Assembly: GCA_003215635.1 (NCBI GenBank)
Contig: QCKC01000003.1
Span: 96,001 to 158,371 of the forward strand
Origin: Prochlorococcus sp. AG-409-J19
Lineage (GTDB): Bacteria; Cyanobacteriota; Cyanobacteriia; PCC-6307; Cyanobiaceae
Direction: 5' to 3'
Length of the DNA stretch: 62,371 bases
Numbering within the stretch: the stretch's first letter is position 1; each line of letters opens with the position of its first letter. A program made the position numbers and the translations under genes. Below the pieces are notes generated by a model. The model made no database searches and was not told where the DNA came from. It saw only the letters and a list, made by a program, of their open reading frames with translations. This document shows, one piece after another, positions 46,624 through 54,864 of this stretch.

Positions 46624-47412
46624 TTAATCTTTCCCATTCAGATGGCCAGTAAGTGTTACGGAACGGAATTCAATGTCATTAATAACTTTCCATGGCTTTT
46701 CTGATCTATATGCATATTTTACCTCTTTAAATCCAAGTTTAGTAAAGTCTTCTATGAATTGTTCTTCCTCCCATGCTCCACTGATGCAACCGCTCCACAG
46801 ATCAGGATTGTTCTGAAGCTCTATTGGTACTTTTTTGCTGGAAACTATATCACTAATGGCCAATCTTCCTGAGGGTTTGAGAACTCGCTTTATATTTCTA
46901 AGTAGGGATTTTCTATTAATTGGATTAACTAAATTCAAAACACAATTACTCAAAACTATATCAATAGTTGATTCCTCTATCAGATTTTCTTTGTTCTTGT
47001 TCTTTGAGTCTAATTTCTCAATAGAACCGTATAAAAAACTAATATTTTCATACCCTATTTTATCTGCAAATTCTTGAAGAGCAGCTCTGGAAAGTTTAAG
47101 CATTTTTTCGTTTCTATCTATTCCAATAACCATGCCCTCAGGCCCGACTATTTGAGAACATATGAATGCATTTTTTCCGCTCCCGCTGCCAAGATCAAGA
47201 ACAACATCTTTTTCTTTTACCCATTTTGTGGGGTCTCCACATCCATAATCACGCTCTATGATTTCTTTAGGAATTGCAGTTAAAAGTTTTGAGTCAAACT
47301 CTACAGGACTGCATAGGCAAGCCTCCTGGATCTCTGCAGCATTTCCATATCGTTCATCTACCGCTCTAGTTTGATCGATAGTATTCCCCTTGTTGGGTTC
47401 GCAGCAATCCAT
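46624..47412 (-). CDS. ArsM-like SAM-dependent methyltransferase
   Basis: A 262-residue class I methyltransferase. SAM motif VLDLGSGSGKNAF at about 71-83, VIGIDRNEKML at 95-105. Several cysteines fit the arsenite-methyltransferase pattern: CC near the start, CLC at 32-34, YGCGDP at 56-61, SNCVLNLVNP (Cys157) and SGCISGAW (Cys209). In ArsM the last two positions bind As(III). The product could make methylated arsenicals for detoxification or arsenosugars. No arsenic resistance genes or the radical-SAM partner lie nearby, so substrate stays inferred. Confidence 0.8.
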   Translation of the reverse strand: MDCCEPNKGNTIDQTRAVDERYGNAAEIQEACLCSPVEFDSKLLTAIPKEIIERDYGCGDPTKWVKEKDVVLDLGSGSGKNAFICSQIVGPEGMVIGIDRNEKMLKLSRAALQEFADKIGYENISFLYGSIEKLDSKNKNKENLIEESTIDIVLSNCVLNLVNPINRKSLLRNIKRVLKPSGRLAISDIVSSKKVPIELQNNPDLWSGCISGAWEEEQFIEDFTKLGFKEVKYAYRSEKPWKVINDIEFRSVTLTGHLNGKD

Positions 47413-47533
47413 AATTAAACTGTTGATTATACGTCAAATAATTAATACACAATCAAAATAGGTTGATTTTGGTTCGCATTTTTAAGCAAGATAAATGTCT
47501 ATCGTATCTCTATAACTTTTTTGGCATTTGATT

Positions 47534-47782
47534 TTAAAGAACCTGTACTACTTCACTTACTTCGGGGATCATCTCGCGGAGTTTTCTCTCAATACCCATT
47601 TTCAAAGTCATGGTGCTGCTTGGACAGCTGCCACAAGCCCCTTCTAAGCGCACTTTCACAATTGGCCCATCGATCTCTACCACTTGAACATTGCCTCCAT
47701 CAGCCATGAGAAAAGGTCTCAGCTCGTTGAGAACTTTCTCCACATTCTCATTGGTTAGGGCCATTCCTTCCTGGTTGCTCAT
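47534..47782 (-). CDS. cnfU: NifU-like iron-sulfur scaffold (CnfU type)
   Basis: An 82-residue protein equal to the NifU C-terminal domain: [40 protein letters not shown] and [20 protein letters not shown]. The CGSC pair binds a transient [2Fe-2S] or [4Fe-4S] cluster passed to apo-proteins. Short forms like this are the cyanobacterial/plastid CnfU type used for photosystem I and ferredoxin maturation. Divergent from mqo by about 90 bases. Confidence 0.96.
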   Translation of the reverse strand: MSNQEGMALTNENVEKVLNELRPFLMADGGNVQVVEIDGPIVKVRLEGACGSCPSSTMTLKMGIERKLREMIPEVSEVVQVL

Positions 47783-47870
47783 AGTGATTTTGAATCTGAG
47801 GTGAGGGCGGGGAAAGGATTATGTTAATAATCTATCCTTAACAATAGCTTGAAATGGTGGATCTATAGAG

Positions 47871-49349
47871 GTGGAAAGACCCAACCATCAATATGACGCC
47901 ATTTTAGTGGGGGCAGGGATCATGAGCTCCACCCTTGCCATTATCTTGAATGAGTTGTCTCCTGGCCTCAGGTTATTAATTGTCGAACGACTAAATGGAC
48001 CTGCTCTTGAAAGCAGTGCGGCTCAAAACAATGCTGGGACAGGTCATGCCGCCAACTGTGAGCTGAATTACACCCCAAGAAATGAACAAGGGAATATACA
48101 AGTAGAAAAAGCGATAGCGATTAATAGATCGTTTGAAAGAAGTCTTGAGCTTTGGGCATCTTTAACGGAAATGAAGAATCTTGATCCAAGAAGATTTTTA
48201 AATCAACTACCACATATTAGTTTTGTCTCAGGTACGAATGATGTTGCATTTTTGACTGAACGTCACCAATTGCTTAGCTCGGCATTGGCGTTCAAAAATA
48301 TGAGATTAACTAAGGATCGTTCGGAACTTAAGGAATGGATGCCTTTGGTTATGGAAAATAGAGGTTCTGATGAGCTTGTTGCGGCGACCAGAATAGATAG
48401 AGGTTTGGACGTTGATTTTGGAGAATTAACTAAGTCTTATCTAAAGATAATCAACCAAGGTGGTTTGATGACCACTCTCTATGGCGTTGAAGTTGTGAAT
48501 ATAAGAAGATTTGGCATAAAGGGATGGGAGCTTGATTTGCAAGGAAATGAACGATCATATCAAGTTAGATCACCTTTTGTTTTTGTTGGTGCGGGTGGAG
48601 GTGCTCTTCCACTTTTACAGAAATCGGGGATACCTGAGGCATCAGGCTATGGAGGTTTCCCAATAAGTGGTCAGTGGTTAGTTTGTAAGAATAAATCTAT
48701 TTTAGTAAGACATAATGCAAAAGTTTATGGTAAAGCGAAAGTAGGTTCACCTCCTATGGCAGTGCCTCATCTAGATAGTCGCTGGATTAATGGTCGCCGT
48801 TCTCTTATGTTTGGACCATATGCAGGATTTAGCAGTAAATTTCTCAAAAAAGGATCAAGTTTGGATTTATTTAGATCACTACGTAGAGATAATTTTTCTT
48901 CAATGATTGAAGTGGGAATTAAAAATCTTAATCTGGTTAATTATTTGATAAGTGAAGTAATACAAAGTGAGGATGAGAGGTTGGTTGCTTTGAAACAGTT
49001 TATGCCTAATGCATCTCCTAAAGATTGGGATCTTGTTATCGCTGGTCAGCGAGTACAGATAATTAAAAGCACATCCGATGGAGCAGTTTTAAAAATGGGC
49101 ACGGAGGTTGTTTCCTCCTCCGATGGGTCTATCGCTGCTTTGCTTGGTGCATCCCCTGGAGCAAGCACTGCTGTCACTATTATGTTGGAAGTTTTAGAAC
49201 GCTGTTGGAGTGAACAGATGAAGAGTCGAACATGGAGGGCGAAATTGAAGTCATTATTCCCAAGCTATGGGAATAATGACTTCAATCAAGATTCTTCTTT
49301 GTTAAAGATGCGGGAACGCAATGATTATCTACTTGGATTGAAATCGTAG
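47871..49349 (+). CDS. mqo: Malate:quinone oxidoreductase
   Basis: FAD-linked peripheral membrane enzyme that oxidises malate to oxaloacetate with quinone as acceptor. FAD motif AILVGAGIMSSTLAIIL near the start. SSAAQNNAGTGHAANCELNY, VFVGAGGGALPLLQKSGIPE, GFPISGQWLVC and GASPGASTAVTIMLEVLERC are diagnostic. Start GTG 47871. Length of 492 is full. The 3' region contains an exact 18-bp inverted repeat (49245-49285) that is coding for FPSYGNNDF. Confidence 0.95.
   Translation: MERPNHQYDAILVGAGIMSSTLAIILNELSPGLRLLIVERLNGPALESSAAQNNAGTGHAANCELNYTPRNEQGNIQVEKAIAINRSFERSLELWASLTEMKNLDPRRFLNQLPHISFVSGTNDVAFLTERHQLLSSALAFKNMRLTKDRSELKEWMPLVMENRGSDELVAATRIDRGLDVDFGELTKSYLKIINQGGLMTTLYGVEVVNIRRFGIKGWELDLQGNERSYQVRSPFVFVGAGGGALPLLQKSGIPEASGYGGFPISGQWLVCKNKSILVRHNAKVYGKAKVGSPPMAVPHLDSRWINGRRSLMFGPYAGFSSKFLKKGSSLDLFRSLRRDNFSSMIEVGIKNLNLVNYLISEVIQSEDERLVALKQFMPNASPKDWDLVIAGQRVQIIKSTSDGAVLKMGTEVVSSSDGSIAALLGASPGASTAVTIMLEVLERCWSEQMKSRTWRAKLKSLFPSYGNNDFNQDSSLLKMRERNDYLLGLKS
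49245..49285 (+). other. 18-bp perfect hairpin inside the mqo coding region
   Basis: Arms 49245-49262 and 49268-49285 are exact reverse complements (arm TTGAAGTCATTATTCCCA) with a 5-base loop AGCTA. It lies about 65 bases before the mqo stop and is fully in frame with the protein (KSLFPSYGNNDFNQ). Such an exact arm length is not expected from coding sequence by chance. Confidence 0.9.
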
Positions 49350-49433
49350 TTTCTTTAACTATTAAATGAGGTATTCAACTCTTAAAATCTTTTTCACTAG
49401 TCCGATGCTTTCCTTGAAAGCTCTATTTTTAAT

Positions 49434-51239
49434 ATGACCGACGTTCCTGTTTCTCGATTGAGAAACTTTTGCATTATTGCCCATATCGATCATGGTAAGT
49501 CAACACTTGCCGATAGGCTCCTTCAAGAAACTGGGACGGTTGCGGTTAGAGAAATGCAAGAGCAATACCTTGACAATATGGATCTTGAGAGGGAAAGAGG
49601 AATTACAATTAAGTTGCAGGCTGCAAGGATGAATTATTTGGCTGCTGATAATCATCAGTATGTTCTTAACCTTATTGATACTCCTGGACATGTTGACTTC
49701 TCCTATGAAGTGAGCCGTTCTTTACAGGCTTGTGAAGGGGCGTTGTTAGTTGTTGATGCAAGTCAGGGAGTTGAGGCCCAAACATTGGCAAATGTGTACC
49801 TTGCTTTGGAAAATGATTTAGAGATAATTCCAGTCCTTAATAAAGTGGATCTGCCTGGTGCAGATCCAGAAAGAATTAAAGAAGAAATTGAGTCAATTAT
49901 TGGCTTGGATACCTCAGAAGCAATTTTATGCTCCGCCAAGACAGGCTTGGGAATAAAAGAAATTCTCCAATCAGTTGTTAATAAGATACCTCCTCCTAAA
50001 GATGAAATTAATGAACCAACCAAAGCACTAATATTTGATTCTTATTATGATCCATATCGAGGCGTTATCGTTTATTTTCGTATTATGAGTGGGAGCATAA
50101 GTATAAAGGATAAGGTTTTGCTTATGGCAAGCCAGAAGTCATATGAATTGGATGAAATTGGAATTATGTCTCCTAATCAGAGCAGAGTTAGTGAATTACA
50201 TTCTGGAGAGGTTGGATATATTGCGGCCTCTATAAAGGCAGTCGCAGATGCAAGAGTTGGCGATACGATTACATTGCTAAACCGTCCAGCCAGCAAGCCT
50301 CTGCCAGGTTATAAAGAAGCAAAACCAATGGTTTTTTGCGGATTGTTTCCTACTGATGCGGATCAATATCCCGACCTAAGAGATGCGTTGGACAAGTTGC
50401 AACTTTCAGATGCTGCATTGAAATATGAGCCTGAAACCAGCAGCGCAATGGGCTTTGGTTTTCGCTGTGGATTTTTAGGTTTGCTGCATATGGAGATAGT
50501 GCAGGAGAGGCTGGAAAGAGAGTATGACTTGGATCTAATTGTTACAGCTCCATCTGTTGTTTATAAGGTTAATATGATAAATAAAGAAACTATAATGATT
50601 GATAATCCGTCATTGTTACCGGATCCTCAGAAGAGAGATTCTATTGAAGAACCATATGTTCGGATAGAGATTTATGCTCCAAATCAATATAATGGAACTC
50701 TTATGGGGCTTTGTCAGGAAAGAAGAGGTGAGTATATTGATATGAAGTATATAACTACAGATCGTGTTACTTTAATCTATGAAATACCATTAGCAGAAGT
50801 GGTTACAAATTTCTTTGATCAGATGAAAAGTCGTACTCAAGGTTATGCTTCTATGGAATATCATTTAATTGGTTATAAAGCGAATGACCTCGTTAGGTTA
50901 GATGTGTTAATCAATTCTGAAAGAGCAGATCCACTTACGACAATTGTTCATAGAGATAATTCTTATAGCGTTGGTAAAGGATTAGTTGAAAAGCTTAAAG
51001 AGTTAATACCCAGGCAACAGTTTAAAATTCCCATACAGGCTTCTATCGGTAGTCGAATTATTGCTAGTGAGAGTATTAGTGCAATGCGTAAAGATGTCCT
51101 TGCAAAATGTTATGGAGGCGATATTTCTCGAAAGAAAAAACTTCTGAAGAAGCAAGCTAAAGGGAAAAAAAGGATGAAAGCAATGGGTAAAGTAGAAGTT
51201 CCTCAAGATGCTTTTATGGCTGTTCTGAAATTAAATTAA
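49434..51239 (+). CDS. lepA: Elongation factor 4 (back-translocating GTPase)
   Basis: Ribosomal GTPase that acts on stalled or mistranslocated ribosomes. G1 [16 protein letters not shown] at about 13-28, [12 protein letters not shown] (switch I), [16 protein letters not shown] (G3), [11 protein letters not shown] (G4), CSAKTG (G5). The LepA-specific C-terminal domain is at the end: [20 protein letters not shown]. Full length of 601. ATG start. Confidence 0.98.
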   Translation: MTDVPVSRLRNFCIIAHIDHGKSTLADRLLQETGTVAVREMQEQYLDNMDLERERGITIKLQAARMNYLAADNHQYVLNLIDTPGHVDFSYEVSRSLQACEGALLVVDASQGVEAQTLANVYLALENDLEIIPVLNKVDLPGADPERIKEEIESIIGLDTSEAILCSAKTGLGIKEILQSVVNKIPPPKDEINEPTKALIFDSYYDPYRGVIVYFRIMSGSISIKDKVLLMASQKSYELDEIGIMSPNQSRVSELHSGEVGYIAASIKAVADARVGDTITLLNRPASKPLPGYKEAKPMVFCGLFPTDADQYPDLRDALDKLQLSDAALKYEPETSSAMGFGFRCGFLGLLHMEIVQERLEREYDLDLIVTAPSVVYKVNMINKETIMIDNPSLLPDPQKRDSIEEPYVRIEIYAPNQYNGTLMGLCQERRGEYIDMKYITTDRVTLIYEIPLAEVVTNFFDQMKSRTQGYASMEYHLIGYKANDLVRLDVLINSERADPLTTIVHRDNSYSVGKGLVEKLKELIPRQQFKIPIQASIGSRIIASESISAMRKDVLAKCYGGDISRKKKLLKKQAKGKKRMKAMGKVEVPQDAFMAVLKLN

Positions 51240-51278
51240 TCATATCAATAATTATTCCTGTCTGGTAGATATTTATTC

Positions 51279-51458
51279 CTAGACAATGATATCTCTATTG
51301 ATAATTACATTTGAATTGCCTTCTGAATGAAATAGAAAGGAACTATTGTTTTTATTATCTCTATCATTGCAAGAAGACCAGGCAATAGCACCAATGATTA
51401 ATATACCTACGACTATAGTCAGTTCTCCAACGGTAAGGCCTTGTTCGTTTGGATTCAT
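51279..51458 (-). CDS. Short protein with a type IV prepilin-like N-terminus
   Basis: A 59-residue ORF, ATG 51458 to TAG 51279. After MNPNEQ comes G-LTVGELTIVVGILIIGAI: a Gly followed by a hydrophobic helix with Glu at position +5, the pattern of prepilin-peptidase substrates. The remaining 30 residues are short, polar and acidic (CNDRDNKNNSS, SEGNSNVIINRD). That is far below a normal pilin or pseudopilin, so it may be a minimal minor pilin, a single-span membrane protein that happens to fit, or a truncated one. It lies in a 304-base gap between lepA and the DppC-like gene. Confidence 0.6.
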   Translation of the reverse strand: MNPNEQGLTVGELTIVVGILIIGAIAWSSCNDRDNKNNSSFLFHSEGNSNVIINRDIIV

Positions 51459-51543
51459 AATAGATCTTAGTTTTTAATATATATAAGACCCTTTGCGCGG
51501 ATTTTCTACCCTTTATGATGAACTTAGAAACTTTTAGTGTTTT

Positions 51544-52398
51544 TTGAACAATTTTCCTAAAAACGTTAGATCTCCCTCCACTTTGCTTTCAATTCATTTG
51601 GCCTACGCAGGAACACTTATTGTTCTCTTTTATTGCCTGGTTGCAGTTGTCACTCCTTGGCTAATAAACATTGGAGTATTGCCTCAGCCTAATCTAGGGT
51701 TAGAAAATTCCATTTTTGCACCCCCCTCTCTGAGTCATTGGTGTGGTACCGACCGTATTGGTAGAGATGTCTGCAGTCGAACTTTACTGGGAAGCGGAGT
51801 TGCATTACAGGTGGTTTTTTTTGCTGTAACCCTTGCGGTTCTTGTCGGAGTTCCTTTGGGGATATTGAGTGGTTATCTAGGAGGCTTGTTCGATCGTATT
51901 CTTGTTTTAGTTATGGATACTCTCTATACAATCCCAGTTTTATTGCTTTCTGTTGTTCTTGTTTTCCTGCTAGGAACTGGAATCCCTAATGCTGCAATAG
52001 CTTTGTGCATTGTTTATGTCCCTCAGTACTTTCGTGTAGTTCGTAACCAAACAGTGCAGGTAAAAACTGAACTGTTTGTTGAAGCGGCTAGATCAATTGG
52101 AGCTAATCCTTTTTGGATATTACGTAAATATCTTTTTAGGAATGTAATTACTTCAATTCCTGTTTTGATTACAATGAATGCTGCAGATGCAGTATTAGTT
52201 CTTGGCGGGTTAGGTTTCTTAGGGTTGGGACTGCCTGAAAGCATTCCTGAGTGGGGTGGAGATCTCAATATGGCTATGGCATCTGTTTCTACAGGGATTT
52301 GGTGGACACCGTTGTTCCCTGGAATTGCAATGTTTGTTTTGGTGTTAGGACTATCCCTTTTAGGAGAAGGAATGGAATTTTGGATTAGTGAGAGGTGA
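51544..52398 (+). CDS. dppC: ABC transporter permease, DppC/OppC type
   Basis: A 284-residue inner-membrane permease of peptide/nickel ABC importers. Signature HWCGTDRIGRDVCSRTLLGS near the N-terminal periplasmic loop; five to six spans follow. The ATPase-coupling EAA loop is FVEAARSIGANPFWILRKYL, and GGLGFLGLGLPESIPEWGGD follows. It would pair with a DppB permease, DppD/F ATPases and a binding protein that are not in this window. Start TTG 51544. Confidence 0.93.
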   Translation: MNNFPKNVRSPSTLLSIHLAYAGTLIVLFYCLVAVVTPWLINIGVLPQPNLGLENSIFAPPSLSHWCGTDRIGRDVCSRTLLGSGVALQVVFFAVTLAVLVGVPLGILSGYLGGLFDRILVLVMDTLYTIPVLLLSVVLVFLLGTGIPNAAIALCIVYVPQYFRVVRNQTVQVKTELFVEAARSIGANPFWILRKYLFRNVITSIPVLITMNAADAVLVLGGLGFLGLGLPESIPEWGGDLNMAMASVSTGIWWTPLFPGIAMFVLVLGLSLLGEGMEFWISER

Positions 52399-52517
52399 AA
52401 AATACAAAGGATTAGTCAAGTTGATTTAACGAAAATCAGGATATCACTCTATTGAGTTGTATTTATCAATAATTAATAGCGTATGTGTGGTTTAAATAAT
52501 ATATGATATTTATAGAT

Positions 52518-53207
52518 CTAATAACGTAGTTTCTTTGTTCTTGGTAGTCTTTCAATTATCTCGCCTTGTTGGTTAAGAACAGGATAAGCCCTCCCTTCTT
52601 GATTGCACCATTCGGCGACATCAGGATATGCCCATTCAAAAAGTATTTTTTTATAGATGTCTTCTTCAAGACCTGCTCCATTTTTGGGGAGGAGTCCTGC
52701 TTTTTGCCTTTGTCTAAGGGCTTCGAATAATAACGTTGCTGCTGCAACAGAAACATTCAGAGATTGGACCATCCCTCTCATGGGAATGCAAATTTTTTCA
52801 TCAATTAATGACTGAGCTGTTTTGGTTAAACCCCATTTTTCTGCTCCCAGAACAAATGCGGTTGACCTCGTAAAATCACAATCACGATAATCTTTTGAGT
52901 CTTCAGTAAGAGTTGTTCCATAGAGAAAAAATCCTTTTTCTTTCAAATTAATAACTGCAGTTTTAATACTTTTATGATCATTTAAAATTACCCATTTTTG
53001 ACTTCCTTGTGCAGTGTTGTTAAAAGTTATTGGTCGGCGTTTATTTACTACAGCATTTGCTTCTAATACCCCTACCGCGTCACAACTTCGTAATATTGCT
53101 GAAAGGTTGTGAGGCTTTTCTACATCTTCTAAAAGAACTGTTAGATCTCCCATACGGTTAGAAAGAACTTTTTGGAGTCGTTCAAATCTTCGTGGTAGTA
53201 GAGGCAT
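52518..53207 (-). CDS. trmH: tRNA (guanosine-2'-O)-methyltransferase, TrmH (SpoU) family
   Basis: 2'-O-methylates G18 in tRNA D-loops, using the knotted SPOUT fold. Motif 1 LEDVEKPHNLSAILRSCDAV at about 26-45, motif 2 AFVLGAEKWGLTKTAQSLID, motif 3 IPMRGMVQSLNVSVAAATLL with the Asn. The 229-residue length fits TrmH. The C-terminal extension (WAYPDVAEWCNQEGRAYPVL) suits the TrmH tRNA-binding tail. ATG start. No same-strand neighbours. Confidence 0.94.
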   Translation of the reverse strand: MPLLPRRFERLQKVLSNRMGDLTVLLEDVEKPHNLSAILRSCDAVGVLEANAVVNKRRPITFNNTAQGSQKWVILNDHKSIKTAVINLKEKGFFLYGTTLTEDSKDYRDCDFTRSTAFVLGAEKWGLTKTAQSLIDEKICIPMRGMVQSLNVSVAAATLLFEALRQRQKAGLLPKNGAGLEEDIYKKILFEWAYPDVAEWCNQEGRAYPVLNQQGEIIERLPRTKKLRY

Positions 53208-53351
53208 GTTTTGAGATTAATTGCTTAGAGAAACTTTGAAGATGATTATTTAATTTATTATTGGGTGTAGATTTTAAGGCTTTGTTTTAGAGTAATCTAG
53301 GTTTTCGTTGAATTAGTTACTTTACCATTAGGCATAAAAGAGAATTTTATT

Positions 53352-53492
53352 GTGAGGGTGCCTTTCTATGCTCCAGTTGAAGGTAGCATTAATCTATTTT
53401 TAAATGAGAATTTATTGATATATTCTATATTGGTTGCCATTCTAGTAAATACTTTGTTGTGCAGGAGGAAAATATCCACAAGTTTCTTTTAG
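53352..53492 (+). CDS. Candidate 46-residue membrane protein
   Basis: GTG 53352 opens a frame reading MRVPFYAPVEGSINLFLNEN, then a hydrophobic stretch (LLIYSILVAILVNTLLC) and a basic end (RRKISTSFF). One predicted membrane span with positive residues after it, so the C-terminus is probably cytoplasmic. Ribosome site is weak. The rest of the 309-base gap between trmH and rsmB holds nothing recognisable. Confidence 0.35.
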   Translation: MRVPFYAPVEGSINLFLNENLLIYSILVAILVNTLLCRRKISTSFF

Positions 53493-53516
53493 AATTATCT
53501 ATTCATTATTGGTTTT

Positions 53517-54833
53517 TTGAATAAGGCTTCTGGAATTTTGCCAAGGCTTGCTGCATGGGAGGTTTTGCAGGCAGTTTCTGCTGGCGCATATGCGGATTCA
53601 GCCGTTGAAAGAATTTTCGGGAAATATCTTTTAATTACTGTCGATAAAAGTTTGGCTATGGAAATAGCATATGGGTCTATTAGAAAGCGTTATTGGCTGG
53701 ATTGTTGGATTGATTTTCTTGGGAAAGTTCCCTCATTAAAACAACCTCCTTTATTGCGATGGTTGCTTCATATTGGTTTGTACCAGATTTTCTGTATGGA
53801 AAAGATTCCTGCTAGTGCAATAGTCAATACTTCAGTGGAATTGGCAAAATCTAAGAAGTTAGGGAGGCTTGCACTTGTTGTTAATGGAATTTTGAGATCT
53901 GCAGTTCGTTATAAGAACGCTGGAGTGGAGTTGCCTAAACCAAAAGATCCTTTGCTAAGACTCTCCCAGGAATATTCAATCCCTAAATGGCTTGCTGAGA
54001 AATTAATAATTTGGAGAGGCTTAGAAGGAGCTGAGTGTGTTGCTAATGCTTTTAATCGGATTCCAAGTATTGATATTCGAGTTAATACATTATGTTCATC
54101 TTTAGAAGATGTCAAAAGATCTTTTGAATCAGCAGGATATTTAGTGGATCATATTGATGATTCGAACTCTGCTCTTCATATATTAAATGGTTCGGGAGAT
54201 GTAGAGAATTGGCCTGATTTTAATAATGGCTATTGGTGTGTTCAAGATAGAGCTGCTCAGTGGATTACTACGCTGTTGTCTCCTAATGCTGGCGAAAGAG
54301 TTCTTGATGCATGTGCTGCTCCAGGAGGTAAAGCTACTCATATAGCACAATTAATGGGAGATCATGGAGAGATTTGGGCAGTAGATCGTTCAGTGCATAG
54401 ATTGAAGCTTGCAGAAAAAAATAGCAAACGACTTGGTATTAGTACTATTAATTTTCTTGTGGCAGATGCAACTTGTCTACTAGAAATAAAACCCCATTGG
54501 AGATCCTACTTTGATCGTATCCTTATAGATGCTCCTTGTTCTGGTTTAGGTACGTTGTCTCGACACCCAGATGCGAGATGGAGAATGACTCCCGAAAAGA
54601 TTGAAGAACTTGTTTCATTGCAGGCAAATATATTAGATGGAGTATTGCCTTTGTTGAAAGTAGGAGGTTCTTTAGTATATGCAACATGCACAATACATCC
54701 AGAAGAGAATTCACATCAAATACATACACTAATAAATCGTAAACCAGAGCTATTCTTGAGAAAGGAATATCAACTTTGGCCAGATTCAAAGCACTATGGA
54801 GATGGATTTTATGCCGCTATCCTCTCTCTTTAA
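53517..54833 (+). CDS. rsmB: 16S rRNA m5C967 methyltransferase
   Basis: SAM-dependent cytosine-5 methyltransferase with an N-terminal NusB-like RNA-binding domain (ILPRLAAWEVLQAVSAGAYA to about 150). The catalytic domain has LDACAAPGGKATHIAQLMGD for SAM, IDAPCSGLGTLSRHPDARW with the release cysteine and VYATCTIHPEEN with the nucleophilic cysteine. The full 438 residues match RsmB (Sun). Start TTG 53517. Convergent with the penicillin-binding protein. Confidence 0.95.
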   Translation: MNKASGILPRLAAWEVLQAVSAGAYADSAVERIFGKYLLITVDKSLAMEIAYGSIRKRYWLDCWIDFLGKVPSLKQPPLLRWLLHIGLYQIFCMEKIPASAIVNTSVELAKSKKLGRLALVVNGILRSAVRYKNAGVELPKPKDPLLRLSQEYSIPKWLAEKLIIWRGLEGAECVANAFNRIPSIDIRVNTLCSSLEDVKRSFESAGYLVDHIDDSNSALHILNGSGDVENWPDFNNGYWCVQDRAAQWITTLLSPNAGERVLDACAAPGGKATHIAQLMGDHGEIWAVDRSVHRLKLAEKNSKRLGISTINFLVADATCLLEIKPHWRSYFDRILIDAPCSGLGTLSRHPDARWRMTPEKIEELVSLQANILDGVLPLLKVGGSLVYATCTIHPEENSHQIHTLINRKPELFLRKEYQLWPDSKHYGDGFYAAILSL

Positions 54834-54864
54834 TTATAGAAAGTATAGTCTAGATTAATTTTAT

